In this document: piece after piece, positions 42,511-51,795 of the stretch | Numbering within the stretch: position 1 is the stretch's first letter | How the letters are laid out: every line of letters begins with the position of its first letter | Assembly: GCF_002111585.1 (NCBI RefSeq) | Contig: NZ_LUTP01000010.1 | Coordinates: 45,474 to 109,473, forward strand | Direction of reading: 5' to 3' | Origin: Lonsdalea iberica | GTDB taxonomy: Bacteria; Pseudomonadota; Gammaproteobacteria; Enterobacterales; Enterobacteriaceae | DNA: 64,000 bases | Notes under the pieces: generated by a model | Seen by the model: the letters and a program-made list of their open reading frames with translations, nothing else | Databases searched by the model: none | Told to the model about the DNA's origin: nothing | Program-made: the position numbers and the translations under genes

Positions 42511-43167
42511 ATGAACTTCGATCTGTTTGCCGATGAGCAACCCGAGCGCCGTACAGAGACTCTCGCGCCGGGTGCCGTGGTGATGCGCGGCTATGTCTGG
42601 GACGAGGCTTGTACATTATTGGACGACATCAAGCGAGTGAGTAGTTCGGCGCCTTTTCGACACCTGACAACACCGGGCGGATACGGCATGTCTGTGGCCA
42701 TGAGCAACTGCGGACCATTAGGATGGGTGGCTGATGAGCGAGGTTATCGTTACGACGCCTACGATCCGCTTTCTGGCCTCCCCTGGCCCGAGATGCCGCC
42801 TCTCTTCCATCAGTTGGCGACGGCGGCGGCTGGAGAGGCCGGCTTCCCAGGATTTCAGCCCGATGCTTGCCTGATCAATCGCTATTCATTGGGATCGCGT
42901 TTGTCTCTTCATCAGGATAAGGATGAACGCGATCTTGAGCAGCCTATCGTTTCGTTTTCACTAGGTTTAAATGCCATTTTTCTCTTTGGGGGGAGGAAAC
43001 GCAGCGATCCGTGCCAGCGCGTACTGCTTTCTCACGGCGATGCGGTAGTTTGGGGCGGGGAATCTCGGTTGTTTTACCATGGAATCCAGCCCCTGAAGCC
43101 GGGACCTTTACCCAGCGGCATGCCGGGAGAATATCGGTTCAACATGACGTTTCGCCAGGTTCGCTAA
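42511..43167 (+). CDS. alkB: Alpha-ketoglutarate-dependent DNA dioxygenase AlkB
   Basis: AlkB removes methyl groups from 1-methyladenine and 3-methylcytosine by Fe(II)/2-oxoglutarate-dependent oxidation. The 218-residue protein has the iron ligands HQDKDE and His in FYHGIQPLKPG, and the 2-oxoglutarate/Arg motif YRFNMTFR. The start MNFDLFADEQPE follows AGAGGA; a longer in-frame reading upstream has no family support. It is not joined to ada here, unlike E. coli, so control may differ. Confidence 0.95.
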   Translation: MNFDLFADEQPERRTETLAPGAVVMRGYVWDEACTLLDDIKRVSSSAPFRHLTTPGGYGMSVAMSNCGPLGWVADERGYRYDAYDPLSGLPWPEMPPLFHQLATAAAGEAGFPGFQPDACLINRYSLGSRLSLHQDKDERDLEQPIVSFSLGLNAIFLFGGRKRSDPCQRVLLSHGDAVVWGGESRLFYHGIQPLKPGPLPSGMPGEYRFNMTFRQVR

Positions 43168-43239
43168 AGCGCAGAAGAGCGCATGGCGCGGGTCAGCAGA
43201 TACAAGCATCGGGCGTCGGGGGCGCCCAATGCGGAGAGA

Positions 43240-43446
43240 TCAGGCACGCCCCAGGCGCATCAGTTCTTCGGGCGCAAAGAAGCCGTTCAGCCCTTGCAGC
43301 TCAACGCATTTGGCCTTACGCACTTCTTCACGTTTTAGTTTTTCCGCATGGATAGCGGCGACGGTACCTACGGTGCGGGAGCCATCCTGCATGACTCGGC
43401 AACCGATGCTGAGCGGGTTTCTATATCGGTCATACGCTGTGTACAT
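43240..43446 (-). CDS. ydfZ: YdfZ-family small protein
   Basis: This 68-residue protein (start MYTAYDRYRNPLSIG, with GGAGG seven bases upstream) follows the YdfZ pattern: YDRxRNxxxxGxRVM near the start, a central TGTVAAI-like turn, and PEELMRLG at the end. In E. coli YdfZ was reported to bind selenium and is anaerobically expressed; it has no selenocysteine codon, and none is seen here. Two cysteines are present (IGCRV and KAKCVE). It converges on alkB. The match is by memory of the pattern, not a search. Confidence 0.75.
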   Translation of the reverse strand: MYTAYDRYRNPLSIGCRVMQDGSRTVGTVAAIHAEKLKREEVRKAKCVELQGLNGFFAPEELMRLGRA

Positions 43447-43624
43447 TTTTTGCCTCCAAAACTTTGACGACATACAACGCAACCGATCCTACTGCTCAGT
43501 AACGCAATAGACCATGGTATTTGCATGGTTATGATTAATTGCTCTATAAATCAACGGGCTTGTGATGGGCCGCGTTAAAAATAGCAGAACGAAACGCTCA
43601 GATGCAGGCTCGTTCCGTCGGCCG

Positions 43625-44824
43625 TCAAGACGTCGCGTTTTTAGGCAGGCGCTTAAAGCTGAAGATTAATTGAACCGCGTTGATGACGATGAGCAGCGAT
43701 GTCACCAAAAAGACCCAGCGGTAGCCCAACGTGGCAGAAATACCTGAACCGAGCAGGGGACCGATGACATTCCCCAGATACATGCAGGACTGGTTATACC
43801 CGAAGATGCGCCCGGTCACCTGCTGACTGCTGTATTTCACCAGAAGCGCCTGTACGGCGGGTAACAATGCACCGTCGGCAAAGCCCAGGATAAAACGCAG
43901 AATCCCCAATTGAGTCGCGCTTTGAATGGTGGACATCAGGAAAAACAGCAGTGCGCTGAACAATAGCGCGACGATGAGAATACGCTGCGAACCAATGCGG
44001 TCGCCGAGCTTGCCGAGCCGGGGAGCGGACATCAATGCCGACACGCCGGGAACCGCGGCAATGACCCCGCTGATAAAGGCGATGTTCTCGATGTCGGGAG
44101 ACAGCTCGCGGATGAACAGCGTCAGTATCGGGCCTATGGAGCCATTGGCCATCTGTATCATCATGGTGGTGATGCAGAGGCTGACGATCAGCATGGGATA
44201 GGGCAGCGACGCGAAGACGGCCTTACCGGACAGCCGGTCGGCTTTGCTGACTTTGACGAAATTCTCTTTAATCGCGAACAGCGTAATCAGGAAAGAGATA
44301 AACAAGAGGCCGGACGTCACGAAAAATACCGTTCGCAGCCCCAGGTGGTCCGCCATGAATCCCCCCAGCATGGGCCCTATCAGCACGCCGGATACCTGCC
44401 CGGTGGAGAGCGTACCCAGCGCCCAACCGCTTCGGGCTCGGGGCACCTGAGAGGCGATGAGCGCCATCGCGTTGGGGATATAGCCGGAAGTCAGTCCCAT
44501 TAAGGCGCGAAGTAGGAACAGATGCCAGACGCTGGTCGCCATCCCTTGTAACCCCATGACAATCGACATCCCTAGTGCGGCTCGCAGCAGCATTAGCCTG
44601 CGCCCTTTTCGGTCGGCCAGACTTCCCCAAAGGGGGGCGACGATGGCTGAAATCATGAAGGATGAACTGAAAATCAGCCCAGACCATAGATTGAGAGACG
44701 CATGATCGTGTACGCCGAGCTGCTCGATATATAGCGGCAGGAACGGCAGGATCTGGCTCATGGCCATGCCGGTAAAAAAGCACCCTACCCAAGCGGAGAA
44801 GAGGTTAAGTTTCCATTTTTCCAT
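43625..44824 (-). CDS. mdtG: MFS multidrug efflux transporter MdtG
   Basis: This 399-residue inner-membrane transporter (12 helices) matches MdtG/YceE: N-terminus [37 protein letters not shown], the MFS loop [20 protein letters not shown], and ending SFKRLP. In E. coli it gives resistance to fosfomycin and deoxycholate and is under MarA/SoxS/Rob control. No Mar box was identified here. It stands alone between the ydfZ homologue and queF. Confidence 0.9.
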   Translation of the reverse strand: MEKWKLNLFSAWVGCFFTGMAMSQILPFLPLYIEQLGVHDHASLNLWSGLIFSSSFMISAIVAPLWGSLADRKGRRLMLLRAALGMSIVMGLQGMATSVWHLFLLRALMGLTSGYIPNAMALIASQVPRARSGWALGTLSTGQVSGVLIGPMLGGFMADHLGLRTVFFVTSGLLFISFLITLFAIKENFVKVSKADRLSGKAVFASLPYPMLIVSLCITTMMIQMANGSIGPILTLFIRELSPDIENIAFISGVIAAVPGVSALMSAPRLGKLGDRIGSQRILIVALLFSALLFFLMSTIQSATQLGILRFILGFADGALLPAVQALLVKYSSQQVTGRIFGYNQSCMYLGNVIGPLLGSGISATLGYRWVFLVTSLLIVINAVQLIFSFKRLPKNATS

Positions 44825-44964
44825 AAGGTCAGGACATGAAGTGACTTAGACAGTGAACAATGAGTATGGCTGTTTTAACCGCATCGTGAAATGGTTTTTG
44901 TATACCAAAGGATAACCGGTAGGCAGAAAAAAGAGGAACTGAGGGGAGTCGAGGGGAAAAGATT

Positions 44965-44994
44965 ACGCCGCCTTTCGGTTAGAACAGGCGGCGT
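44965..44994 (-). terminator. Terminator of the queF operon
   Basis: Perfect arms ACGCCGCC / GGCGGCGT with a 14-base loop lie seven bases after the queF stop, followed on the minus strand by AATCTTTTCC. Confidence 0.75.
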
Positions 44995-45000
44995 GGAGCC

Positions 45001-45843
45001 TTACTGGCGAACTAATCGCCCTACCGCGTGGCTGTCTTCGAAGTTACTGCGGAACGGGTTGATATCCAGACCGCCGCGTCGCGTATAGCGCGCGAAAACA
45101 GTCAGCTTCTGCGGCTGGCAGTAGCGCTGAATGTCGTTGAAGATACGCTCGACGCACTGCTCATGGAACTCATTGTGCTGGCGGAACGAGATCAGATAGC
45201 GCAACAGGCATTCCGGGTCGATTTTTCTGCCTTCATATTTAATCACCACGCTACCCCAGTCCGGTTGGTAGGTCACCAGACAGTTGGATTTGAGCAGATT
45301 AGAGCTCAGCGTTTCGCTGACCGTCGGCGCATTTTCGGAAACGGCGTATTTCAAATACTCCGGGTTGAAGGAGTAGTCGTTGACCTCGATATCCAGGTCG
45401 TCAATAACGGTGCCCGGAAGGGCGTCGATTTGCGCCGGATAGCCCGTCAGCCCGGGATAAATATTGACTTTTACCTGGCCCTGCGCGGCGGCCGAGAGGT
45501 CGGCCACCAACGTGGACAACAGCGTTTCAATGTCGCGCATGCGCGTCTGGTTGAAGCTGTTGAGATAAAGCTTGAATGACTTGGATTCGATCAGGTTGAC
45601 CGAAGAGGCGGGAACCTGAAATTCGGCAATCCCCACCATGGGCTTGCCTTTCTTGTTGAGCCACGACAGCTCAAAGGCTGTCCACAGGTCATAGCCCGTG
45701 AAAGGCAGATCGGCGTCGGTCAGGCCGACCAGCTCGCGCCCATTGGCGCGAGGCAGCGCTTCCAGCAGTTCCGGATCGTACTGATCGGGATAGCTGGAGC
45801 GAACGCCAAGATGCGTGATTTTATCTTTTTCCGTGATATGCAT
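45001..45843 (-). CDS. queF: NADPH-dependent 7-cyano-7-deazaguanine reductase QueF
   Basis: QueF reduces preQ0 to preQ1 in queuosine synthesis. At 280 residues it is the long, two-lobed enterobacterial type. The N-terminal lobe has [21 protein letters not shown]; the catalytic Cys is in [31 protein letters not shown] [16 protein letters not shown] and [18 protein letters not shown] follow. The start MHITEKDK has AAGGAA eight bases upstream. It lies four bases after the transporter gene, so it is the last gene of a three-gene operon. Confidence 0.96.
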   Translation of the reverse strand: MHITEKDKITHLGVRSSYPDQYDPELLEALPRANGRELVGLTDADLPFTGYDLWTAFELSWLNKKGKPMVGIAEFQVPASSVNLIESKSFKLYLNSFNQTRMRDIETLLSTLVADLSAAAQGQVKVNIYPGLTGYPAQIDALPGTVIDDLDIEVNDYSFNPEYLKYAVSENAPTVSETLSSNLLKSNCLVTYQPDWGSVVIKYEGRKIDPECLLRYLISFRQHNEFHEQCVERIFNDIQRYCQPQKLTVFARYTRRGGLDINPFRSNFEDSHAVGRLVRQ

Positions 45844-45847
45844 AAGA

Positions 45848-46717
45848 TCATTTCCTTGCCGGAGCGGCGTTGATATAGCTTCTGAACAGTTTCCGCGTGC
45901 CGTAAATCGGGCCGACGCCCAGCACTGCATAAACGACTTTAATCATGAATTGAGACAGAATCATGGTTTTTATGACGTCAAAACTCAGCACATTATAGAA
46001 CGCGACGATACAGAAAATAACGCTATCTACCGCCGATGCGGTAATCGTACTGGTGATCACGCGAATGAACAGATAGCGCGACTTCGTCATGATTTTTATT
46101 TTGTACAGAACGTAGGCGTTCACGTTTTCAGAAACCAGATAGGCAAGCGAAGACGCCACCAGCACCGCCATGATGCTGTGAACAATACCGTTGTAAGTAT
46201 GGTCGTACTCCCACTGCGGCAATCCTGGGATCAAGCTCGTAACCCACAGGCCGAGGACGAACGCGAGGTTGGCGAAAAAGGTGATGAAGATCGTTCGCCT
46301 TGCCAACTTCAGTCCGTAAAATTCGTTAAGGATATCGACCAGGATAAACGTAATGGGGTAGACGAAAACGGCGGGCGGCACCACCATGTTCAGCGCGGGC
46401 ACAAATACCGGCTTCACCCCGGCAATGGTCGAAAAAATGTAAATAACGCTCAGCGCGATACTGATGAGAAGATAGGCATGCCAGGAACGATCGTTGCGGT
46501 CGCTGATGTCGTAAACGGTTGTGATGTCTCTGCTGTTGTAGAGCTTTTTGTATAAGGCATTGAGCTCGTGGCGGCTGAAATCATCAGAGATTTCGTTATC
46601 CACGAGCTCTTTTAAATCCATGCTGATAGTTTTGCCTGTCGCCAGCACCATGATGTTGGCTGACAATTCGCCGCTATGGTTAAATCCCAGTAGTTTAAAC
46701 TTTCTGTTGGATTCCAT
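45848..46717 (-). CDS. Queuosine-precursor (VUT/YhhQ family) transporter with N-terminal extension
   Basis: The 289-residue protein ends in a DUF165/YhhQ-type membrane domain (from about residue 82, with [29 protein letters not shown] and [24 protein letters not shown] segments) that imports preQ0/preQ1. Unlike E. coli YhhQ (about 221 residues), some 80 soluble residues precede it, with [17 protein letters not shown] and a predicted charged helical stretch. Its ATG follows the regulator stop without a gap, and queF follows by four bases. Together they form a precursor uptake and reduction operon. Confidence 0.88.
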   Translation of the reverse strand: MESNRKFKLLGFNHSGELSANIMVLATGKTISMDLKELVDNEISDDFSRHELNALYKKLYNSRDITTVYDISDRNDRSWHAYLLISIALSVIYIFSTIAGVKPVFVPALNMVVPPAVFVYPITFILVDILNEFYGLKLARRTIFITFFANLAFVLGLWVTSLIPGLPQWEYDHTYNGIVHSIMAVLVASSLAYLVSENVNAYVLYKIKIMTKSRYLFIRVITSTITASAVDSVIFCIVAFYNVLSFDVIKTMILSQFMIKVVYAVLGVGPIYGTRKLFRSYINAAPARK

Positions 46718-47332
46718 TTACAGTCTTTCCTCTATGATATAGCCCAGCAGCACTATATTGCTGGATCTTTTCCTTTCAAATGAGATGGTTCCCTCTGGTG
46801 GCTGAATAATAAAACCTTCGGCCGGCGAATAGCACAGTAAGGGGGTGTTGAGTACCAGGGCTGGCGGACGTTTAATAATAATGACATCGTTCGGTGAAAA
46901 TTGGTCACTAATAGTAGACTCAACTCGCATCGCTAAAATATTTGATTCTTCCCCGAAGAAATAGGTTAGGGGGTATTGAATGGCTAACTGGCCTATTTTT
47001 TTATCTTGTGACGCTAATAAATCGGACTGAGGAATAATGGGAACCGCGGCCGGATTTTTATTCCCTTCGTGGGAAAGCGTATTATTAAGCTGTTCAATCT
47101 TTTCCAGATCGTAATCTTCTATTTCTTCACACGACAGGCCGAAAAAATCAGAAATGCGATTCACGGTTGATTGCTGTACGTTATTCACGCGTCCATCGAG
47201 GATTTTGTAGATAGTTGTGCGGGTCACACCGGTGCGGTTTGAAAATGACGCTTTCGTTTCCCCACGCGTCCGCATCAAATATTCAATATTCTTGATGATG
47301 TTGGTTTTACGTTGAGCATTCGTTGTTTTCAT
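46718..47332 (-). CDS. XRE-family regulator with S24/LexA-like C-terminal domain
   Basis: This 204-residue protein has an N-terminal Cro/CI-type helix-turn-helix (about residues 10-65, KASFSNRTGVTRTTIYKILDGRVNNV) and a C-terminal peptidase_S24-like beta domain (from about 110: FFGEESNILAMRVE, NDVIIIKRPP, GYIIEERL). It resembles phage-type repressors but no phage genes are near. The start at 47332 is chosen because AAAGG sits six bases before it; the ATG two codons upstream abuts that motif. As first gene of the yhhQ-like/queF operon, it probably controls it, perhaps through queuine-pathway ligands (inference). Confidence 0.85.
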   Translation of the reverse strand: MKTTNAQRKTNIIKNIEYLMRTRGETKASFSNRTGVTRTTIYKILDGRVNNVQQSTVNRISDFFGLSCEEIEDYDLEKIEQLNNTLSHEGNKNPAAVPIIPQSDLLASQDKKIGQLAIQYPLTYFFGEESNILAMRVESTISDQFSPNDVIIIKRPPALVLNTPLLCYSPAEGFIIQPPEGTISFERKRSSNIVLLGYIIEERL

Positions 47333-47373
47333 AGACATCCTTTACGCAATAACACCTCTTACCCGTTTATCTT

Positions 47374-47388
47374 ACGCTAAAACAGCGT
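47374..47388. promoter_or_regulatory. Inverted repeat upstream of the XRE regulator
   Basis: Perfect arms ACGCT / AGCGT around AAAAC sit 42 bases upstream of the regulator start, a fitting place for an autoregulatory operator. Support is positional. Confidence 0.4.
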
Positions 47389-47751
47389 TTGTCCGCATCC
47401 AGAGGGGCGTAATTTCTTGTCGAATTCGGCGGTTAAATCATCATACGAAAATCTTCACCAACATCCTATTCTTGCCATTATTATTGGCCTTTCGAAAAGT
47501 GAACACTAAAGTGAGTTTTACGTCAACTTATCTGTTGACTAAAGGTTTTTTGCTGCGTTAATGTTTAAAAAGCTCTGAGAGATATACACGGCGCATACTG
47601 TAGTTAAGTCTTATGGCAGTTATTATTGATTAAAAAATTATTGCCGTGATTTTCTTATTGGAGCCTGAGTCATTCTAATTCCAACACCAGGGAACTTAGG
47701 TAGGAATGAATGAAGAAAATATCATTCAAGATCCATTGACCCGAAATAATT

Positions 47752-47817
47752 AGCCGTGCCAATCATGTTGCCGTGCTGTCTTAGCGTCTGACAGCGTGGC
47801 AACATGATTATTCGGCT
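47752..47817. repeat. Long 20-bp-stem hairpin, candidate ncRNA or attenuator
   Basis: The perfect arms AATCATGTTGCC (47761) / GGCAACATGATT (47798) continue through two G-U pairs and GCTGTC / GACAGC to a 9-base loop. An outer AGCCG / CGGCT pair adds five more. The G-U pairs arise only if the plus strand is transcribed; no T-run follows. Confidence 0.7.
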
Positions 47818-48023
47818 CTCGTCAGTTATTCTCGCCTTGCTCCATCCTCTCCCCGTCAGTGACTGTCCAGCCCCAGCCCAAGTCCGATGCGGATAACGGC
47901 GGTTCGTTACTCTTTGATGATTCATGGGGTGCCTAAGATGAGCTCGTTCGTTCACAAGGAATTAACACCGAAACGCGAATTTTCGCTATCATGCATCCTT
48001 TCTACCTGCGACAGATGAGTACT

Positions 48024-48524
48024 ATGGAACGTTTTCTTGAGAATGCGATGTACGCCGCCCGGTGGCTGTTGGCGCCGGTCTATCTTGGTTTATCGCTAGG
48101 GCTACTGGCGCTGACCATCAAGTTTTTTCAGGAGATCTGGCATGTTCTGCCCAACATTTTTTCCGTGGCGGAATCTGAGCTGGTCCTGACACTGCTGTCG
48201 CTGGTGGATATGACACTGGTGGGTGGCTTACTGGTCATGGTGATGTTTTCTGGCTACGAAAACTTCGTCTCGGCTCTCGATATCGACGAGGGGAAAGAGA
48301 AGCTGAACTGGCTGGGCAAAATGGACTCCGGTTCATTGAAAAACAAAGTGGCGGCTTCCATCGTCGCCATCTCCTCCATCCATTTACTGCGTGTGTTTAT
48401 GGATGCCCGCAATGTCCCCGACAACAAGCTGATGTGGTACGTCATCATCCACCTCACTTTTGTATTGTCAGCCTTCGTCATGGGCTATCTGGACCAGCTG
48501 TCGCGTCGAGATAAAGACCACTAA
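48024..48524 (+). CDS. yqhA: UPF0114 membrane protein YqhA
   Basis: The 166-residue protein with three to four hydrophobic segments matches Yqh[27 protein letters not shown] at the start and [47 protein letters not shown] and [25 protein letters not shown] later. The role is unknown. Upstream in-frame starts at 48015 and 47991 cannot be excluded, but the family begins at MERFLE. Confidence 0.92.
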   Translation: MERFLENAMYAARWLLAPVYLGLSLGLLALTIKFFQEIWHVLPNIFSVAESELVLTLLSLVDMTLVGGLLVMVMFSGYENFVSALDIDEGKEKLNWLGKMDSGSLKNKVAASIVAISSIHLLRVFMDARNVPDNKLMWYVIIHLTFVLSAFVMGYLDQLSRRDKDH

Positions 48525-48658
48525 CGTCTGGTGCGCTACTTGTTGCCCGTCATGCCAGCGATTACCCACAGAATCAGGCGCGTTGGCTCCGGCGAACCGC
48601 CTCTGTGGCGTCCGGCCTCTCTTCAGGTCATTATGTGTGTTTTGTCACAACTCCATAT

Positions 48659-48686
48659 TGTTACCGGTAACATGTTACCGGTAACG
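48659..48686. promoter_or_regulatory. Tandem GntR-type operators of gntK-edd
   Basis: Two abutting palindromes TGTTACCGGTAACA and TGTTACCGGTAACG match the gluconate repressor (GntR) consensus ATGTTACCGGTAACAT. They lie about 55-80 bases before gntK, so gluconate should relieve repression. Confidence 0.88.
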
Positions 48687-48738
48687 GTGCTACGATTGTT
48701 GACATAACCGGTTTTATTGCATGGGTGGAGAAAGAAGT

Positions 48739-49260
48739 ATGGCGGGTCAAAGCTTTATTCTGATGGGCGTGTCCAGCACGGGTAAATCCTCAGTCGGCGA
48801 GGCGCTGGCGAGGGCAGTCGGCGCCAAGTTTATCGACGGTGACGATTTGCACCCGCGCAACAATATCCTGAAAATGGCAGGGGGAGACCCGCTAAATGAT
48901 GATGACCGGGCACCGTGGTTGGAGCGCATCCGCGATGCGGCATTCAGCCTTGAACGAAAAAATGAGACCGGCGTCATCGTCTGTTCAGCCCTGAAAAAGC
49001 AATACCGTGATCAAATTCGCTCGGGCAACGAGCATGTCACCTTTATCCATCTTTCCGGTTCCTTCGAATTGGTTCTGGCTCGCATGATGGCGCGCGAAGG
49101 CCACTTTATGCCTGCGGCGCTTCTAAAGAGCCAGTTCGACACATTGGAAGTGCCGGGAAACGACGAACCCGATGTCGTCACGGTCAGTATTGATGGCAGT
49201 TTTGATGACGTGGTGAAACGCTGCGTCATGGCGGTACGTGGGAGAGCGTGCCGTGCTTAA
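48739..49260 (+). CDS. gntK: Gluconokinase
   Basis: GntK phosphorylates gluconate to 6-phosphogluconate, feeding the Entner-Doudoroff or pentose phosphate routes. The 173-residue product has the P-loop GVSSTGKSSVGEAL (usual GVSGSGKS), DGDDLHPRNNILKMAGGDPLNDDDRAPWL and VCSALKKQYRDQIR. The start ATG lies 8 bases after GTGGAG; an in-frame ATG six codons upstream overlaps that motif. It is 12 bases before edd and under tandem GntR-type sites. Confidence 0.93.
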   Translation: MAGQSFILMGVSSTGKSSVGEALARAVGAKFIDGDDLHPRNNILKMAGGDPLNDDDRAPWLERIRDAAFSLERKNETGVIVCSALKKQYRDQIRSGNEHVTFIHLSGSFELVLARMMAREGHFMPAALLKSQFDTLEVPGNDEPDVVTVSIDGSFDDVVKRCVMAVRGRACRA

Positions 49261-49272
49261 ACGGAGGAATGA

Positions 49273-51075
49273 ATGAATAACAATAAAGTCATTGAGCAAG
49301 TCACACGTCGTATACTGGAACGCAGTGAAGCCTCTCGCCGCCGCTATTTGGCGAAAACGGAAGCCCAGGCGGAACAAGGCAAAACCCGCAGCCACCTGTC
49401 CTGCGGCAATCTGGCGCATACGGTAGCCGCCTGTCCATCCAGTCAGAAAGGCACGATTCTAGATTTTACCCGCGTCAATGTCGGCATCATCACCGCCTAT
49501 AACGACATGTTGAGCGCTCATCAGCCTTACGGCACCTATCCCGACACGATGAAAAAAACGCTGGCTGAAATGGGCCACAGCGCGCAGATTGCCGGCGGCG
49601 TCCCGGCGATGTGCGATGGCGTGACTCAGGGGCAGGACGGGATGGATCTGTCGCTGTTCTCGCGCGATCTGATCGCTCAGGCGACGGCCGTTTCGCTGAG
49701 CCACAACACCTTTGATGCGACGCTGCTGCTGGGCATCTGCGACAAAATCGCGCCCGGCCAGCTGATCGGCGCGCTCTCGTTCGGCCATTTGCCTTCGGCT
49801 TTTGTGCCGTCCGGCCCGATGTCCGCGGGGATCAGCAACGATGAGAAAGTGAAGGTACGCCAGCAGTATGCCGCGGGTGAAGTCGGCAAGGCCGCGTTGC
49901 AGGACATGGAGTGCAACGCCTATCACTCGCCGGGCACCTGCACGTTCTACGGCACGGCCAACACCAACCAACTGGTGTTTGAAGCAATGGGGTTGATGCT
50001 GCCCGGTTCTTCTTTTGTCGCGCCGAACGATCCGCTGCGAGCGGCCCTGACCGAAAAAATTACCGCGCACATCGTCACTCAGGCCGACAACGGCACGCAA
50101 TACCGACCGCTGTCGCGCGTGGTGGATGAAAAATCCATTGTTAACGGTCTGGTCGCCCTGCTGGCCTCCGGCGGTAGTACCAACCACTCTATCCATCTGG
50201 TGGCGGTCGCGGCGGCGGCGGGATATGTCCTGACCTGGGACGACATCGAAGAGCTGTCTCAGGTCGTGCCGCTGTTGGCGAAAATGTATCCGAACGGTCC
50301 GGCCGACATCAATGAATTCCAGCAGGCGGGCGGCGTGCCGACGCTGATGAAAGCGCTGGCAGAGCGCGGTCTGCTGAACATGGATGCCACGCCGGTTTAC
50401 GGCAGCATGGAAGACTATCTTTCCTCGCCGCGTCTGCAGAATGGCCAGCTGGTTTTCGAGCCGGTGGCCGACTCCTCCAATCCAAATGTCATCGCTTTAC
50501 CCGGCGCCCAGTTCAGCGAACAGGGGGGCCTGAAAGTGCTGGACGGCAACCTGGGCCGCGGCGTCATCAAAGTCAGCGCCGTCGCGCCCGAATACCGCTT
50601 CATCCAAGCCCCGGCACGCGTCTTTGAATCTCAGCACGACGTGGAGAAGGCTTACCACGCCGGCGAGTTTACGCAAGACGTCGTGATTGTCGTGCGCCAT
50701 AACGGCCCTGCCGCCAACGGCATGCCGGAGCTGCATAAGTTGATGCCGATAATGGGCAACCTAATGAAGTCCGGACTGCGGGTTGCGCTGGTGACGGACG
50801 GTCGTCTGTCCGGCGCATCCGGTAAAGTGCCTGCGGTGATCCACCTTTCGCCGGAAGCGCAACGCGGCGGTCCGCTATGCCGGATCATCGATGGCGACGT
50901 CATTCGTGTGGATGCGCAGGCTGGTCGTATTGACGTTCAGACCGATCTGACCGCGCGACCGGAAATACATCCCGAGCTGGCGCCTGAGCATCTGGGGTCT
51001 GGCCGCGAGCTGTTCTCCGTATTCCGCCAGGTGGTATCCAGCGCCGAACAGGGCGCGTCCATCTTCAGCCTCTAA
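49273..51075 (+). CDS. edd: 6-phosphogluconate dehydratase
   Basis: Edd converts 6-phosphogluconate to KDPG, the committing step of the Entner-Doudoroff pathway. The 600-residue IlvD/Edd protein has [32 protein letters not shown] and [26 protein letters not shown] cluster cysteines (here [14 protein letters not shown]) and [21 protein letters not shown]. It forms an operon with gntK, spaced by 12 bases. eda, its usual partner, is not downstream; the next gene is an unrelated lipoprotein, so KDPG aldolase must lie elsewhere. Confidence 0.96.
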   Translation: MNNNKVIEQVTRRILERSEASRRRYLAKTEAQAEQGKTRSHLSCGNLAHTVAACPSSQKGTILDFTRVNVGIITAYNDMLSAHQPYGTYPDTMKKTLAEMGHSAQIAGGVPAMCDGVTQGQDGMDLSLFSRDLIAQATAVSLSHNTFDATLLLGICDKIAPGQLIGALSFGHLPSAFVPSGPMSAGISNDEKVKVRQQYAAGEVGKAALQDMECNAYHSPGTCTFYGTANTNQLVFEAMGLMLPGSSFVAPNDPLRAALTEKITAHIVTQADNGTQYRPLSRVVDEKSIVNGLVALLASGGSTNHSIHLVAVAAAAGYVLTWDDIEELSQVVPLLAKMYPNGPADINEFQQAGGVPTLMKALAERGLLNMDATPVYGSMEDYLSSPRLQNGQLVFEPVADSSNPNVIALPGAQFSEQGGLKVLDGNLGRGVIKVSAVAPEYRFIQAPARVFESQHDVEKAYHAGEFTQDVVIVVRHNGPAANGMPELHKLMPIMGNLMKSGLRVALVTDGRLSGASGKVPAVIHLSPEAQRGGPLCRIIDGDVIRVDAQAGRIDVQTDLTARPEIHPELAPEHLGSGRELFSVFRQVVSSAEQGASIFSL

Positions 51076-51210
51076 CGCCTTCGCCGCGCACGGCTGTGTG
51101 CGGTAGCCCCGGTCGGGTGACGTGGGTCCGTCAGGTCCTTGCATCATCCGGCTTTTTTGTGCGTATTTCCTGAGAGTAGCTATATTTTTTGCAGGCTTCC
51201 TAAGGAATGT

Positions 51211-51558
51211 ATGATGAAAAAATCAATGCTTTTCGCTCTATTTGGCGGCATGGCGTTAACCGCCTGCCATTCCAACGATCCCGCTGAGTTCATGGTGCCC
51301 GGCAATGAAAAGATGGAAGTGTCGAAGCAGATGTACGTCTGTGACGATGGCTCAAAGCTGGGAGTGATGTACTACAACAATGAGCCCAACTATGCCGCGC
51401 TGGTCAACATTCCGGACAAGGGCAAAATTTTGATGGTTGACGTGCCAGCGGCCAGCGGTGCCCGCTATGTCGGGAATGTCTACGAATGGTGGACCAAAGG
51501 CGATAACGGTACGTTGAAACAGGTCCTCGAAGGTAAAGACATCGAGTGTCATAAATAA
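51211..51558 (+). CDS. Lipoprotein resembling the MliC lysozyme-inhibitor family
   Basis: This 115-residue product has a lipoprotein signal MMKKSMLFALFGGMALTAC with lipidation near Cys19. The mature part has a pattern like MliC/C-type lysozyme inhibitors: QMYVCDDGSKLGVMYYNNEPNYAALV and a late Cys (DIECHK) that could pair with the first one. Identification as an inhibitor is tentative. It has AAGGA nine bases before the start and follows edd without sharing its function. Confidence 0.6.
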   Translation: MMKKSMLFALFGGMALTACHSNDPAEFMVPGNEKMEVSKQMYVCDDGSKLGVMYYNNEPNYAALVNIPDKGKILMVDVPAASGARYVGNVYEWWTKGDNGTLKQVLEGKDIECHK

Positions 51559-51795
51559 GGCGTGACCTCGGCGATGAGGTCATGTCATCGCCGGGTTATG
51601 CTGTCCGTTATGTTTTGCCGTTTCCCATCGCGACCAGCTCGGTCATGTTGGTCTCGCGGTTTTCAAACGGGCAACCGCCGCGAACGGCAGGCCTGACAAC
51701 CTCTATCACGATACGCCTTTTTGCCTCCGACGTGATTTCTTGCAGCGATCGGCCTATGATCCCGTCGGGAAAAACTCAGGCGGAGGCTGATAAGG

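Larger units (their letters stand above)
47339..48023. other. Long intergenic region upstream of the queuosine operon and yqhA
   Basis: No gene was supported in about 685 bases. It contains candidate operators ACGCT-AAAAC-AGCGT (47374-47388) and GTCAAC-TTATCT-GTTGAC (47522-47539) upstream of the XRE gene, and a very strong hairpin at 47752-47817. An ncRNA in this gap is possible. Confidence 0.55.

Noticed and set aside
46718..47332. Prophage origin for the XRE/S24-like gene
   Set aside because: No integrase, attachment repeats or other phage genes were seen; the gene is joined to yhhQ/queF instead.
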